Part shown: positions 48,801 to 59,134 of the stretch, in pieces
Numbering within the stretch: position 1 is the first letter of the stretch
Layout: each line of letters begins with the position of its first letter
Source of the DNA: Echinococcus granulosus
Taxonomy: Eukaryota; Platyhelminthes; Cestoda; Cyclophyllidea; Taeniidae
Assembly: GCF_000524195.1 (NCBI RefSeq)
Contig: NW_020170381.1
Coordinates: 272,073 to 336,072 of the forward strand
Direction of reading: 5' to 3'
DNA: 64,000 nucleotides
Notes under the pieces: model-generated
What the model was told of the DNA's origin: nothing
The model's input: only the letters and a program-made list of their open reading frames with translations
Database searches by the model: none
Position numbers and translations under genes: made by a program

Positions 48801-51800
48801 AACTTTAGTAATTTACTATCGGTACCCGTCAGCTATTTGTTCAGAGTAAAGTTTCTGTTAATAGAATTTTCGATCGAGGCCGCGTGGATTTGACCGCGCA
48901 ATCATCACTGCCCTATGTTATCATTCACGAGTCCTTAAGTAAGAAACACAGGTCAGTACAGTGATTAATTGTTATTTTAGTAATATTTGCTTATATCTGG
49001 AATTCAAAGCGAGGGTACGGCTTCAGCGACGGCAGAGAAGTGGGCTTTGCAGAAACTGCCAAAATTTTCTACCAGATGTTTGATATCTTTTGCTTGAACC
49101 GTTTTTGATTACAAAAGCGTTACTACAGTAACACTAGCTTCATTGCATTGCGCGTAACCCAAGCAACCGCTTCTAATGTCTACTATATTCTCTGACAGTA
49201 TCGGGAAGGATAGGTGTTTTCAATGGGTCTCATTTCCAGGACTCAGACTCAGCAAATAATACAAACCATGTCATATTCATTTATTGTTCTATTTCTAGTG
49301 ATTTTTGATCAAGAATAGGGACCTTGCAAAAACCTAGAATAATCCAGTACGTTATCATTAAAAAGAGATTGTTTTTATTAAGCGGTAAAACGAGCAGTTT
49401 AGTGAGTTTATTAGTGATTTTACCGCCACCGCCGTTAATGAATAACCCTCAATCATAAAGGTGGTCCTCATCTACTCCACAAGAAAAGTTAAAAGTTCCA
49501 ATTTTTCTTGTATTTTTGTTAATCGATTTGTACTTGGTTTCGAAGCAAAACCTTTGGTTCATTTCCACCTTGGTATCGCTCATCAGTAGGCGTTTCAAAT
49601 TTCAAATATGAAACAATAACAACCAGACATCTACCAGAGTATATTGCTGATAGAGGTTACTCAAACAACAAAACAATTGTGCCGAAAAGAGAATCTCCAA
49701 ATTTCAGGTTTTAATAACATACTAGGCAATGAGAAATGCATCACAAGAACAATGGGACAACTTTAGTGGCGTTAACTAATCAAATTTTTGAAGACAGAAA
49801 ACCCATGTAAGCAGTTCCTCGAAAGTATTATACACTGGCAAAAAATAGTCTAGAATAATAATTTTTTCGTAGGGAGATGTTTCAGAACCACCTGATATAA
49901 ATTAAATTGACAATCCTCAACTGTTTTTATAGGAAAACCTTATTAATAGCTGCCGTTCAAAGAGAAGCATAGGATTTCATGCAGATTACGGTGTTAGGTA
50001 TTCACATGATATGCGAGACTTCTGAATAAAACGGGGTCTACAAGGAGAGCGGTTGCGAAAAATTATTTTCCCCACCCCATTGCGTGCAATGCCTCCAAAT
50101 CGTGTCTCACTATTGCATTGTGACTTATTCACTACATGAGGTTGTGTTCGTGACCAAAGGTCATTCGAAATTTGACAGCAAGGGTGGGGAACGGATTTAC
50201 CCGGTTAACAAGGGATCTTACAATTTTTCGATTGGCAAAATAACGATTGTACATTATGATCAATCTTAACTGAAACTTTCAAGAGAAAATTTGTTTATCG
50301 GATGCTGTATTTTAATGAGTCTATTGATCCTCTGTGATTATTTGTCTAAATTGGTTTCAGTTAACGATCCCCTCCCAGTTTTGAAACAGGACTTTTCACA
50401 GAATTGTTACACCATTTGTTCAACACTAACGCATTCAATTTGTTCGAGTTTTCAGTGGATTCTCGCCATAAGCTTAATCAAAGTTATCATGTATACAAAT
50501 TAAGAGATGATCGAAAACTGTCTGGGTACTATAAAATTTTTACAGTTAGACGCTTTAATTGTGTTAACGTTCAGCCGCGCATGAAATCCACGGGTAAATA
50601 GAGCACATCTAAGCTTGAAGAAATAAAGCCAATTGTGGACTGTTAGCTCTTCTCAATTAGCCGAGCACTGGACTGAGTGGTGTGGAAACTCATTAAGTCA
50701 GTAAATTCTCTCCAATTCTATTATCATTTCCATTGTGTTTGATAGCGCACACGACTTAGCTATTTGACAAGAGGGCACATAATTAAAAGTTATAAGAACT
50801 TTAGCTGTGACACGAAACACTAAGGATATTTGCTTTATTTTCATCGAAATATACAGCTAATGTGTTTAATGGATTGGTCATTTTATTTTTGAATTTTTAC
50901 TTCCCTTTCCACCCGCAGCTTCGACAGCTCAGCGAAAAGATCATACAAAGATGCTGTATTAGCCTACGACTTCCATAAACCAGGTGAGAGGTCAATTTGT
51001 GCGTAGGTATATTTATTAGAGAAGTTAGTACATACCCATTTAAAAAAGTACTCAACATTTCTTGCCTTAATGCCAGCTAACCAATTCACTATAACCATGC
51101 TTGCTTTCTAGTCTAAAAAGGTGTCTCCATTAAATTTTATTAGTAAGTGAATGCTGGAATGCGTTAACGCGCATAAAACTGTAGATTCTAAAACGGCCTA
51201 TCAAGCTGAGGAATGAATTATGTATTTTGTTTAAGCCCAATGGTATACATTCATATGAAGAACTGTGCCTTCCTAAAATCGTAGAAATTGAAGGCAGCCC
51301 TTGGATATAAACACACCACAGTACATGCCAGCATTGTGCTTGTACCACTTGGAATTGGACAACAACAACGCGTACATACGTGAATTTCCATTCTTGAAAA
51401 TGTAAAGTGAAGAATTTGTTGTGGTGGACCTAGCTAATCTAACTTGACTTAGATTACGAATGACCTAGTAAAGGGAAGAGGAGCGAGACACTTACCTGGT
51501 GGTATTGCTTCATTTTTAATCTGTTCTGCTTCAAAAACGCAGACGGGTAGGAGGAGCGCGAACGCGATGAGGACGTGGATGAGGCAGGCGAAGGGACGCA
51601 GTTGTCGCCTGGTTGCAACGTACCAACTGGCATGTTCGAGGGCCTCAACCCTGTCTTGAATAATGAAGGACTCGAAATCGGGAGACTGGGTGGCCTCGTT
51701 CAGTGACTGGGTGGAGTGAGCGATACGTGCCCGCAGACGCTCTGCCGCCTCCGGGTCGGCCGACCGCTGCGCCAGTCGGAAACACGGCAGTTGAGCCAGC

Positions 51801-52225
51801 ATCGCGTGCAGGTGGAGGCAATCTCTACCAAGAACTATCCCATCATTCGCTGAGTGTCCCACTCTTGAAACCGAGGCGTAAATTAGCAAGGGAAAGAGAC
51901 ACACCACAGCAACTAGACAGGCCACTTGGAGATTCAGAGGAAAGCTCCAGTTCCAGTCAAAACCGAATCGTGGATGAAAGGACTGTGCTTTGAATTCCTG
52001 ATACCGGACGATTGCCAACCAGAAAAGTAGACAAGTTGATAAGACCACGAACACGGCATACCAGAGTTTCCAGAGACTGTCAAATCCACAAACACAGTAT
52101 GCATTCAGTTTGGTTTGTCGGGTTGGTCTGTTAGAATTTGAGGCCGGTAAAGTGATCGGGAAATCCCAAATGCGCTTTTTGGAGTGGTAGAAGGCTGGAT
52201 GGGATTCTGTATCTGAAATGGACAT
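45885..52225 (-). CDS. Tincar-family multi-pass membrane protein
   Basis: This resembles Drosophila Tincar, a multi-pass membrane protein known from heart and eye development; its molecular activity is unclear. There are two coding exons: 52225-51496 and 47803-45885. The junction gives E (G + AA), and the total is 2649 nt, 882 aa. Family-like parts are SLWKLWYAVFVVL (first TM), SVSRVGHSANDGIVLG after TM2, LIHVLIAFALLLPVCVFEAE, EYVWHSNLDWLL across the junction, GPEFVLLAVTLVLLTVRF and, late, KLPLIYVIFSILYLILWLVL. About eight hydrophobic segments are visible. The last about 250 residues are a polar, probably cytoplasmic tail rich in Ser, Gly and Pro. The ATG at 52225 is the first in frame after CAG at 52233-52231. 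The protein is shorter than the fly one as I recall it. Confidence 0.75.
47804..51495 (-). other. 3.7 kb intron of the tincar-family gene
   Basis: Bounded by a GTAAGT donor and TTTATAG acceptor on the minus strand. It is AT-rich apart from the GC-rich block at 48195-48534. No coding exon of another gene is recognised. Confidence 0.7.
48195..48534. other. GC-rich island inside tincar intron
   Basis: About 340 bp clearly richer in GC than its surroundings, with open frames on both strands and a 14-bp perfect palindrome (TGCTTGCGCAAGCA, 48321-48334). It may be a fragment of a mobile element or a conserved noncoding block. I cannot assign it. Confidence 0.4.
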
Positions 52226-53139
52226 TCCGCCTGAACGTATCAAGATGGGATAGTCGTTTCAACCGCCACAACTACGCATACTGCGGCGGCCTCATGAGCA
52301 TGAGCGCGTGTCTGAACGGAGCATAGCTTCACCAATGAAAAGGAAGTACGGTGTACTAGTCTCGCTGATTGGTCGATGGTGGTGTGGCTAGCGAACACAG
52401 GCAAGGGCGTGTATTGAAATCCTCAAAGCAGAAAAAAATATTTGTAGCACTGCCATTGAGTGCCATAGCGTTTTATCATGTTCACATTGGTTTAACCTTA
52501 CCTGCAGCTTACTTTTAACTTGGTTACTGACCATTTATGAGTTTCGGCAGTTTCAGGCATCAAACTGACGTTTTGTATGGATAAAATTATCTGCTAAACC
52601 ATACAGGAATGCAGCTTTTTCCACATTTCACTCTACGAAGCCTAACACCGAGGAAAAGGTCATTCCAGTATACTATCTGTAGTGTTCATGCTTTACGGAA
52701 AGAATATTTTGACTATTCTATAAGTAAAATGTTGGCTAATATTGGGTATTTAGGGTGTACGAGGCCATAATTTATCTCCCATGCAACTCATTTACTTTAA
52801 TTCAATTCCGAGCTACTTCTACAATTTGAAACTACTCCAGAGGGGCTGTTAACGAGCCAGTAGTGATAAATAGCAGCAAAGGAGGCTCATTCGATAACCA
52901 ATCTTTCCTCAATAACCGCCTTCGGTTTATAAACCGGACCTATGCGTATTTTTAGGATCAAATGGGTCAGATCTAAATGGTTTGACCACGTCCTTTAAAT
53001 AACGAATCCTGAAACCGAAAATGATTAATCTATAAAGCCAGTACATTGTGTTTTTTTGTTCTTCTTTCTGTAACATTATAGCAAATATGTGTAGCATTCA
53101 ATGGCTTTATTTGCTTCACGTTACTTCGTGCAATGCTAA

Positions 53140-53205
53140 TTTTATACGCGCACGGTTGGCAGTGCACTGGTCACCAGACGCAGGTTCGAGCACGTCACGG
53201 TTGCC
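53140..53205 (+). repeat. tRNA-promoter-like segment, possible SINE head
   Basis: GGTTGGCAGTGCACTGG resembles box A and GGTTCGAGC, about 20 bases on, resembles box B. The order fits an RNA polymerase III promoter of a tRNA-derived SINE, but no cloverleaf folds by eye and no second copy was found in the window. Confidence 0.2.
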
Positions 53206-55628
53206 AATTAGCATGAACCGATCAGTCTTAAACAACGAGTGGATACCACCACTCCATGATTCCGCTATAACATCTAGATTATTTCTCCACACAAATGGGG
53301 TTTGAAGCAAGAATCGTGAGCCGAACTGTCGAGGCCTCTCACATGCAGCCCAACAATAGTTCTGTTTCACCTGAATTGGCATGAATTCTAGACTTTGTGG
53401 GCCATCCTTTGGGTTAGTAGATCGCGTAGTCTGTTTAAGCTATTTATTAGTCTTAAGTGGAAATACTTCATTTGTTTTATTTTTCTGGTTCGAATTCAGC
53501 TTGTACTAATAGGGGACCGCAGTTAAATTTCTATTTCTTGTCACCACTGTTGGGTCAGCAGGCAATGAGAGTACGCACTCGCAGGCACCGATCTTGAGGG
53601 TTAAATTACTTGCCTTTTCACTAAGATGCTTCTTGGGTTTTTCTATACAACACCGTCGAGTAGCATCAAATTTCAAGAGTACTCCTTAGTTTATGATTAT
53701 TTCCTAAAATTGGCATTTTAATTAAATTTAGAGCAAATAAACATAGAATTAACACAGACAATAATAATGTCACCTACTATTGGGACTTCCATCGTAAAAT
53801 TAACTGAGCAGTTTCGATGATTCACAGCATCAAGAAAGTGTGCAATGGGAGCGAGTCTGAGTTGGCGAAAGGTATCGTATTTGTTACTTAAAATTACAGT
53901 TTTAAACCGGTCAATAGTGTTGGATTTATAGGATCCTTCCTTGCTTCGATTGTATCGGAGTTAGTTGAAACGTATTTAAGGCTCGTTCTCGTCGAGATAT
54001 TTATACACCAATACGTTAACTGCTCAAATGCCCTATTTATCACGAATGCACTGCCCAGACGTATATGTAATCAGTTATTTAGTTGTCACTTTTCAAAATG
54101 ATACATGGAATAGAGAAAAGAACACGGGAGTGTCGTCCCAACCTTCAATGCGGCAACGCCCAGGTGTCAAGCTTATTTTGCCTGAAGCATAACATGCCTT
54201 TAAAACTTAAGCTATAAGATAGGCAATAGTATTTTTTTCTTGAGCTGGCAATGCTGTCCTAATGGATTCAAAAAGCTGATTTTATTCAGTAAAATGCCAC
54301 AGACTGGTTAGCTTCAAGGCTAGGTTAAGCGGATTTTATGGCAATAAATGTATGAGGGGCAAAAAAATAGTCTAAAAATAAAGATTAAGTGCTATGCATC
54401 ACATTGAATTTCAGGGTCTAAATGACCAAGACGCGCATTTTATAATCGGAGATAAGACTAGTTACTCCTGGTACGGAATTTACCGAATCCAATGTCAAAG
54501 CAAATTGCAGTTGTTCAACCACCCATCTAAATCCTCTATTGTTAATAAAGTTCCTGTTTGCTTCTAATCTGAAATGACAGGTTGAAATAGCCGTAGCCAG
54601 AAATTTTGTCACTTGTTTTATGACTATGATTGTGGCACGGAAACCTTTGTAGTGCTATCTGCAAACAGATTTGTATAATGACTCCCACTAGATTACACCA
54701 TGATATACAGTAGTTATTAAGTAAATATAGCTACATACGATGCTACCACCCATTCGAAAGACTGGATCATTTCAAATCAAAATTACTTCAAGAGGACATT
54801 CCTTAAAAGGGTCAAGGGAGCGACCAAAAATGGCATTTCACATAACGTACATACTTATTATTAAACTGTGGAATACTAGCTGATGCAGTTTTCATAAAGA
54901 TATATTAATATACTTAAAGAATTCTTACCTTCAAGCACCGGAACTAAAGCTGATTGTTAGCATACACACAAGTTTTCAATTACTCATGGCTACTAACCGG
55001 CAAAAGTTAAAAGATATTTTCATTAATGTAATGAGTAAATGGACTAATTTCCGCATTACATCAGATCTGAGAAAGAGAGTAGATTGTTCTGGGAACCCAA
55101 AATACAGTGTTAAAAGCTCGAAAAGCGGTCCAAGGCACGATGCTGCATAGTCTGCACGTTGTGAACAGTTGTAATTAACAGTCCTGTCAACCTTGCATTA
55201 CGATAAACCTACTCGGGTTTTTATCGAAATGCCACGCACAAAGTACACGTTTATTTTTTTCCGTTAGACCATCTTAATTACATTTATAGCGGGTGATTAT
55301 AACTAATTTACTGCATTTTCCTTTTATACTACAATAATACCCTCACGGAGAAACCAGGGCTAACAAATATATTCAGTAGCTAAATCCAAGCCCAAAATTA
55401 TGCATAAGTTTAAAAATATTGGTCACTAAAATCTTATCGCCTTATGTAATTGCCACTTAACGAAATCAAGCGCACCAGTTGATGGTATAAGCTTTTCATT
55501 TAGCTTCGCCGAATTCTTTGATTTCCGGAGTTCCAACTTCCAGTTCAACGACGTGGCGATTAGTCCATATCGTAGCCTTATTGTAAATGTTATGCTTACA
55601 ACATCTTACGGCATTTCTTAGGGCAACC

Positions 55629-55865
55629 TAGCCCTAGTATAATACTTATGTTGCTTAAATGTTCCTTTTAGAGAGGAGGTGGGCAGACAAATCCAACCTC
55701 CTGACTGCGGAGCGGTCGGCATGTCCCAAGTCAGAGAAAAGTCAGGTGGCCGAGTCTTCCCAAACTTGTACCCATGCTCCATTTGCTGTAAGAAATGCAC
55801 ATGTCAAAACCAAATCAGTCTGGGTGCCAGAGTAGTGGGGGTAAACGAGCCTCGTCCTAAGCTAA
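55629..55865 (+). repeat. Dispersed repeat, 5' part only
   Basis: Starts GTATAATACTTATGTTGC and matches 26107-26345 over most of its length (AACCTCCTGAC, GAGCCTCGTCCTA-type blocks). The right half of the family is missing here; a separate right-half piece lies 280 bp downstream in the opposite orientation. Confidence 0.6.
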
Positions 55866-56145
55866 AGTACCTTAATTAGTTCAGTAAATGGATTGCCTCT
55901 GTGCAACTGCATTCGGTACTAGAAATATCGTATCATTTTCATGGACTTCGTCCTGTTCTAAATATTGTCATACTAAGGAACATTCTATGAGTATTTTCCC
56001 CTTAGATTTCAATTCCAAATTACGGGGGAGGTAGCTGTGGTAACATTAGCGCAATTGACATTTTCAACTACCTGGTACATGAAAATCCAGTCGATCAGAG
56101 TGCTTCATTCCCTAAATGATAACATGGCAAAATTTAGAAACCTAC

Positions 56146-56339
56146 TGTAGCGTCCCGAGACTCCCTGAAGACGAAAGAAGACAAAATACTCGGGCAGAAT
56201 ATATATATTCAGCACGGAGAAGGTGTCTAGGCTATTGGCATGGCCCCAGAGGCCAGCCCACCCAGCGAGGTATAAGGGGGCTAATTCCAAGTACAAAAGT
56301 GGCGCCTCACCAGAACCAAGGATAAACCACTATCGTATT
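56146..56339 (-). repeat. Dispersed repeat, 3' part, inverted
   Basis: Reads TGTAGCGTCCCGAGACTCCC on the plus strand, then GCAGAATATATATATTCAGC and GGCCAGCCCACCCAGCG. It is the reverse complement of the right half of 27475-27914. In this orientation it starts with TG, as an LTR would. Confidence 0.7.
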
Positions 56340-57053
56340 ACACCTACTCTTAATATTTCGGCACAATAATTAATGTGGTAGGATTTTCAAACCAATCTGA
56401 TTAATCTTATTATGAAAATGAACAAAAAACTACTTTTAAGCAATCCAGTTTCCAATGGACCAAAAAGTCGTCAAATTACGCCTCAGACAAAACCGATCAT
56501 CTCGCATACAGTCTGCAAAAGTATTATCAAAAGTTGCAAGATGTGGTATATACAAAGGGTAGAATGCTGTCAAAATGACTTACCCACCAATTCACTGTGT
56601 AACAATTTAGTTTGCATTTATGTCGGTTGTCGTACTATGCACTGTACTTAAGGCGTTTTATTGAAACTTTTTTAAGGGAAAAGGATTAAAATTCGCAAAT
56701 GATTCAAGCGACTTAATGAATAGAGCTATTCTAATGATAGTAAAGCCCATAATTTAATCACGTGGACTAAACTGAACCATAGTACGTGAGCGTTGATTGA
56801 TTGGGAAAAAGTGTAGGTCACACCTCTCTGCGTAAATTGTCTCTGCCAACGTAGATCTCAATCATCTGGAGACCTCCACAAAAAGAAACAATTAGTGTCT
56901 TCTTTTTGGTACTGTTTGTTTTAATTCAATTTCCTATATTAACACTAGATTCTCACGCGCCCCCTTAATGTATTTTGCATTTGCCGTCACAATATTTCCC
57001 TTATATTGTACTTAAGGTATTCAGTCTAGGTGAAGTTATAGAAATCGTGGAGG

Positions 57054-57069
57054 ATTCTCTAAATTTCAG
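57054..57069 (+). promoter_or_regulatory. Splice acceptor 14 nt before TRMT10 ATG
   Basis: TTCTCTAAATTTCAG ends at 57069 and the ATG is at 57084. This fits trans-splicing or a leader intron. Confidence 0.5.
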
Positions 57070-57083
57070 CTACATTTGTATTG

Positions 57084-58642
57084 ATGTCTACGGAGGACCG
57101 CCTCTTCTCTAACCTGCGGACTAAGCGGCGATTGGAGCGCCTGCGTCGACGAAAGCGCGACACAGAGTCGATCAGACGGCACCTGGAGGCAGGTGGTGAG
57201 TACATTTCCAAGCGCGAAAGAATTCGTCTATCTAAAGAGAGGCTCAGGCAGAATCTAGTTAGTGGAGTTAAGTTTTGCATTGACTGTTCGTTCGAGGGCG
57301 ATATGTCCGCAAAGGTAAGTTAATTCGTTCACAGGTTCCAGGTTTATACTCTCATGTTAATGATTGTTTTTTGGCTGGCTAGTTTGTAGATTAGTTGTCG
57401 TGTCTCAAAGAGTTTTGACAGTTTGGTGCTTTTACTCCTTAAAATTTTGAAATACGTTTTCTGGTGATGATATCAAGATTTACGTATTTTCAGCTCTGTA
57501 GGTGCTGAGATTACTAGTTCACTTTTTCGCCAGCTGATTTAAATCTGCTTGCCATTTAAACTCTATCTGTTCCCTTCTGTTTTTCAAATCTAAGTAGTGA
57601 TTGGTAGTCCGCATTACGCGGTTTGACTAGATTCTACTTCTAGCTTGATAATGAGTACTACTAAGTTATTTGCCTTTGTTATTTTGCGCAAGGTTTTCCA
57701 TATAGGAACATTCCAAGTTCGCCCAACAATTATGTCGAGTCTATGGCGCTAACAAGAAAGCAGTCAGCCCTTTGAGTCTACACTTAGTTAACTTCAACCC
57801 AGCTGGTCTATTGGCTGAATGCTGTCGGAGAAAGTGCTGTGGATTTGATAACTACCAGGTTGGTGTTTGCCTCATTAGGACTAGTGTATGAACATCAACC
57901 TCACATGAATTCTTTATTTTCTCAGATCGGGTTTCATGTTGGCTCACCAACCGATGTATTCAAATCCCAGCGGATTGTATATCTTTCCCCGGACGCTTCT
58001 GATCCTTTGCTTGACGTTGACAAGTGTTCTGTTTACGTTGCTGGTGGGCTCATTGATGAAAACATTGTAAAAGTAAACAACCCACTTTTCATTGACTTCG
58101 ACCTGCTCTTACTTTTCATAAGCTTGAATTGATTCTTTGGTTTCTTCCATGTGCGTCATTTGCTTGCATCTTTTCCTAATGTTTCGTTTCACGTTACTGT
58201 CTGCGGCTACCGTAATCACCTCCACTTACGTTTCTCCCCTATCCACAAACAAATAATATGCATTATCAACGTACTGGATGCAACAATAGCTCGATATGAC
58301 ATTTTGTAGACAGCCTGTACTTACAACTTTTACGTTGGAAGCGAACAGGAAATTCCTTTGCACGTATCTCCCTGTGCCATGCACAAGTGACGGCAGCTAC
58401 TTTTCTTAAAGGGGAGAAGCTTGGACACTGCATCGAGATTGGGTATATCAGCTGTGCGACTGCCTATTCAGGAATTTGCCCCTAGGGATTGGTCTCCTCA
58501 AAATCCTGCCAAGTCCTCCTCCCTCCCACTGAACATCGTGGTGGAAATCCTCCTCGCCTACCTGCAGCATCGCGACTGGCGAACAGCCCTCGACCACCAC
58601 CTACCTCACCGTTTTCGCACCCCAAGTATCCTAGCCTCCTGA
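57084..58642 (+). CDS. TRMT10: TRMT10-family tRNA (guanine-9-N1) methyltransferase
   Basis: An SPOUT-fold enzyme that methylates N1 of purine 9 in tRNA using S-adenosylmethionine. Four exons: 57084-57314, 57706-57858, 57926-58072 and 58412-58642. All introns are phase 0; 762 nt, 253 aa. A basic N-terminal helix (RRLERLRRRKRD) precedes the SPOUT domain: VKFCIDCSF, FAQQLCRVYGANKKA, FKSQRIVYLSPDA, YVAGGLIDEN (with the family's catalytic aspartate), ASRLGISAVRLPI and VVEILLAYLQHRDWRTAL. The family usually has D or a similar residue after RLPI; here it is Q. The linker before VVEILL differs from the usual KSRKVLTVN form. The lengths of the domain segments fit the cytosolic/nuclear TRMT10A/B type better than mitochondrial TRMT10C. 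Confidence 0.9.
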
Positions 58643-58789
58643 ACACCTATTGTACGTGTCACATCCAAATACACGGGCACGTTTTGTGGTTACATTGCTC
58701 ATTAACCTAGCAGGAATGCTTCGGCGATGCAATATCCAGTCCCACGAGCGCAGCCACTTTTTATCAATGACCCTTTGTGGGACTAAACT

Positions 58790-59134
58790 TTAGGCTACCA
58801 GAGTCCGGCAGCATGGCTCCCCACTAAGATTCACTGAGTCAAAATCGAGGTTCTTAGTAAAAAACCACTCATTCCTAGTATGGATGAGCGTGTCAGAGAA
58901 CTCCCAGGCAGTTGCCACGCCCTTCGTAAAAACGAAGCTGACGGTGGCAGTGCCTCCCTCGTCAATATCGTCTGCCAAGCAAGTAGCGATACCTAGCAAA
59001 TATCCGTCTCGCTCAAACATCCCCAATTTCAGTTTTATTGGGTACGATAACTGCTTTGCCTCAACGTATGCAAAATCGAAGGGACCAAGAAAACAACAAT
59101 GGGGAAAAAAGTAGCAGACATTTGGTGCTTCTAT
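58790..59134 (-). other. Open frame directly after and in frame with the RPB1 stop
   Basis: After the RPB1 TAA the same frame stays open for 114 codons to a TAA at 58790-58792. The reading looks protein-like: DFAYVEAKQLSYPIKLKLG, FERDGYLLGIATCLADD and VSFVFTKGVATAWEFSDT. I do not recognise it. It contains the candidate RPB1 polyadenylation signal at 59034-59039, which argues against translation as part of RPB1. A separate terminal exon, a relic gene or chance are the alternatives. Confidence 0.3.
59034..59039 (-). promoter_or_regulatory. Candidate polyadenylation signal of RPB1
   Basis: AATAAA on the minus strand, 96 nt after the RPB1 TAA (59135-59137). Confidence 0.45.

Larger units (their letters stand above)
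52234..57050. other. Noncoding region tincar / TRMT10
   Basis: About 4.8 kb upstream of two divergent genes. A GC-richer stretch at about 53140-53390 contains tRNA-promoter-like motifs (listed separately). Two pieces of the dispersed repeat lie at 55629-55865 (+) and 56146-56339 (-). The remainder is AT-rich with no gene seen. Confidence 0.45.
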
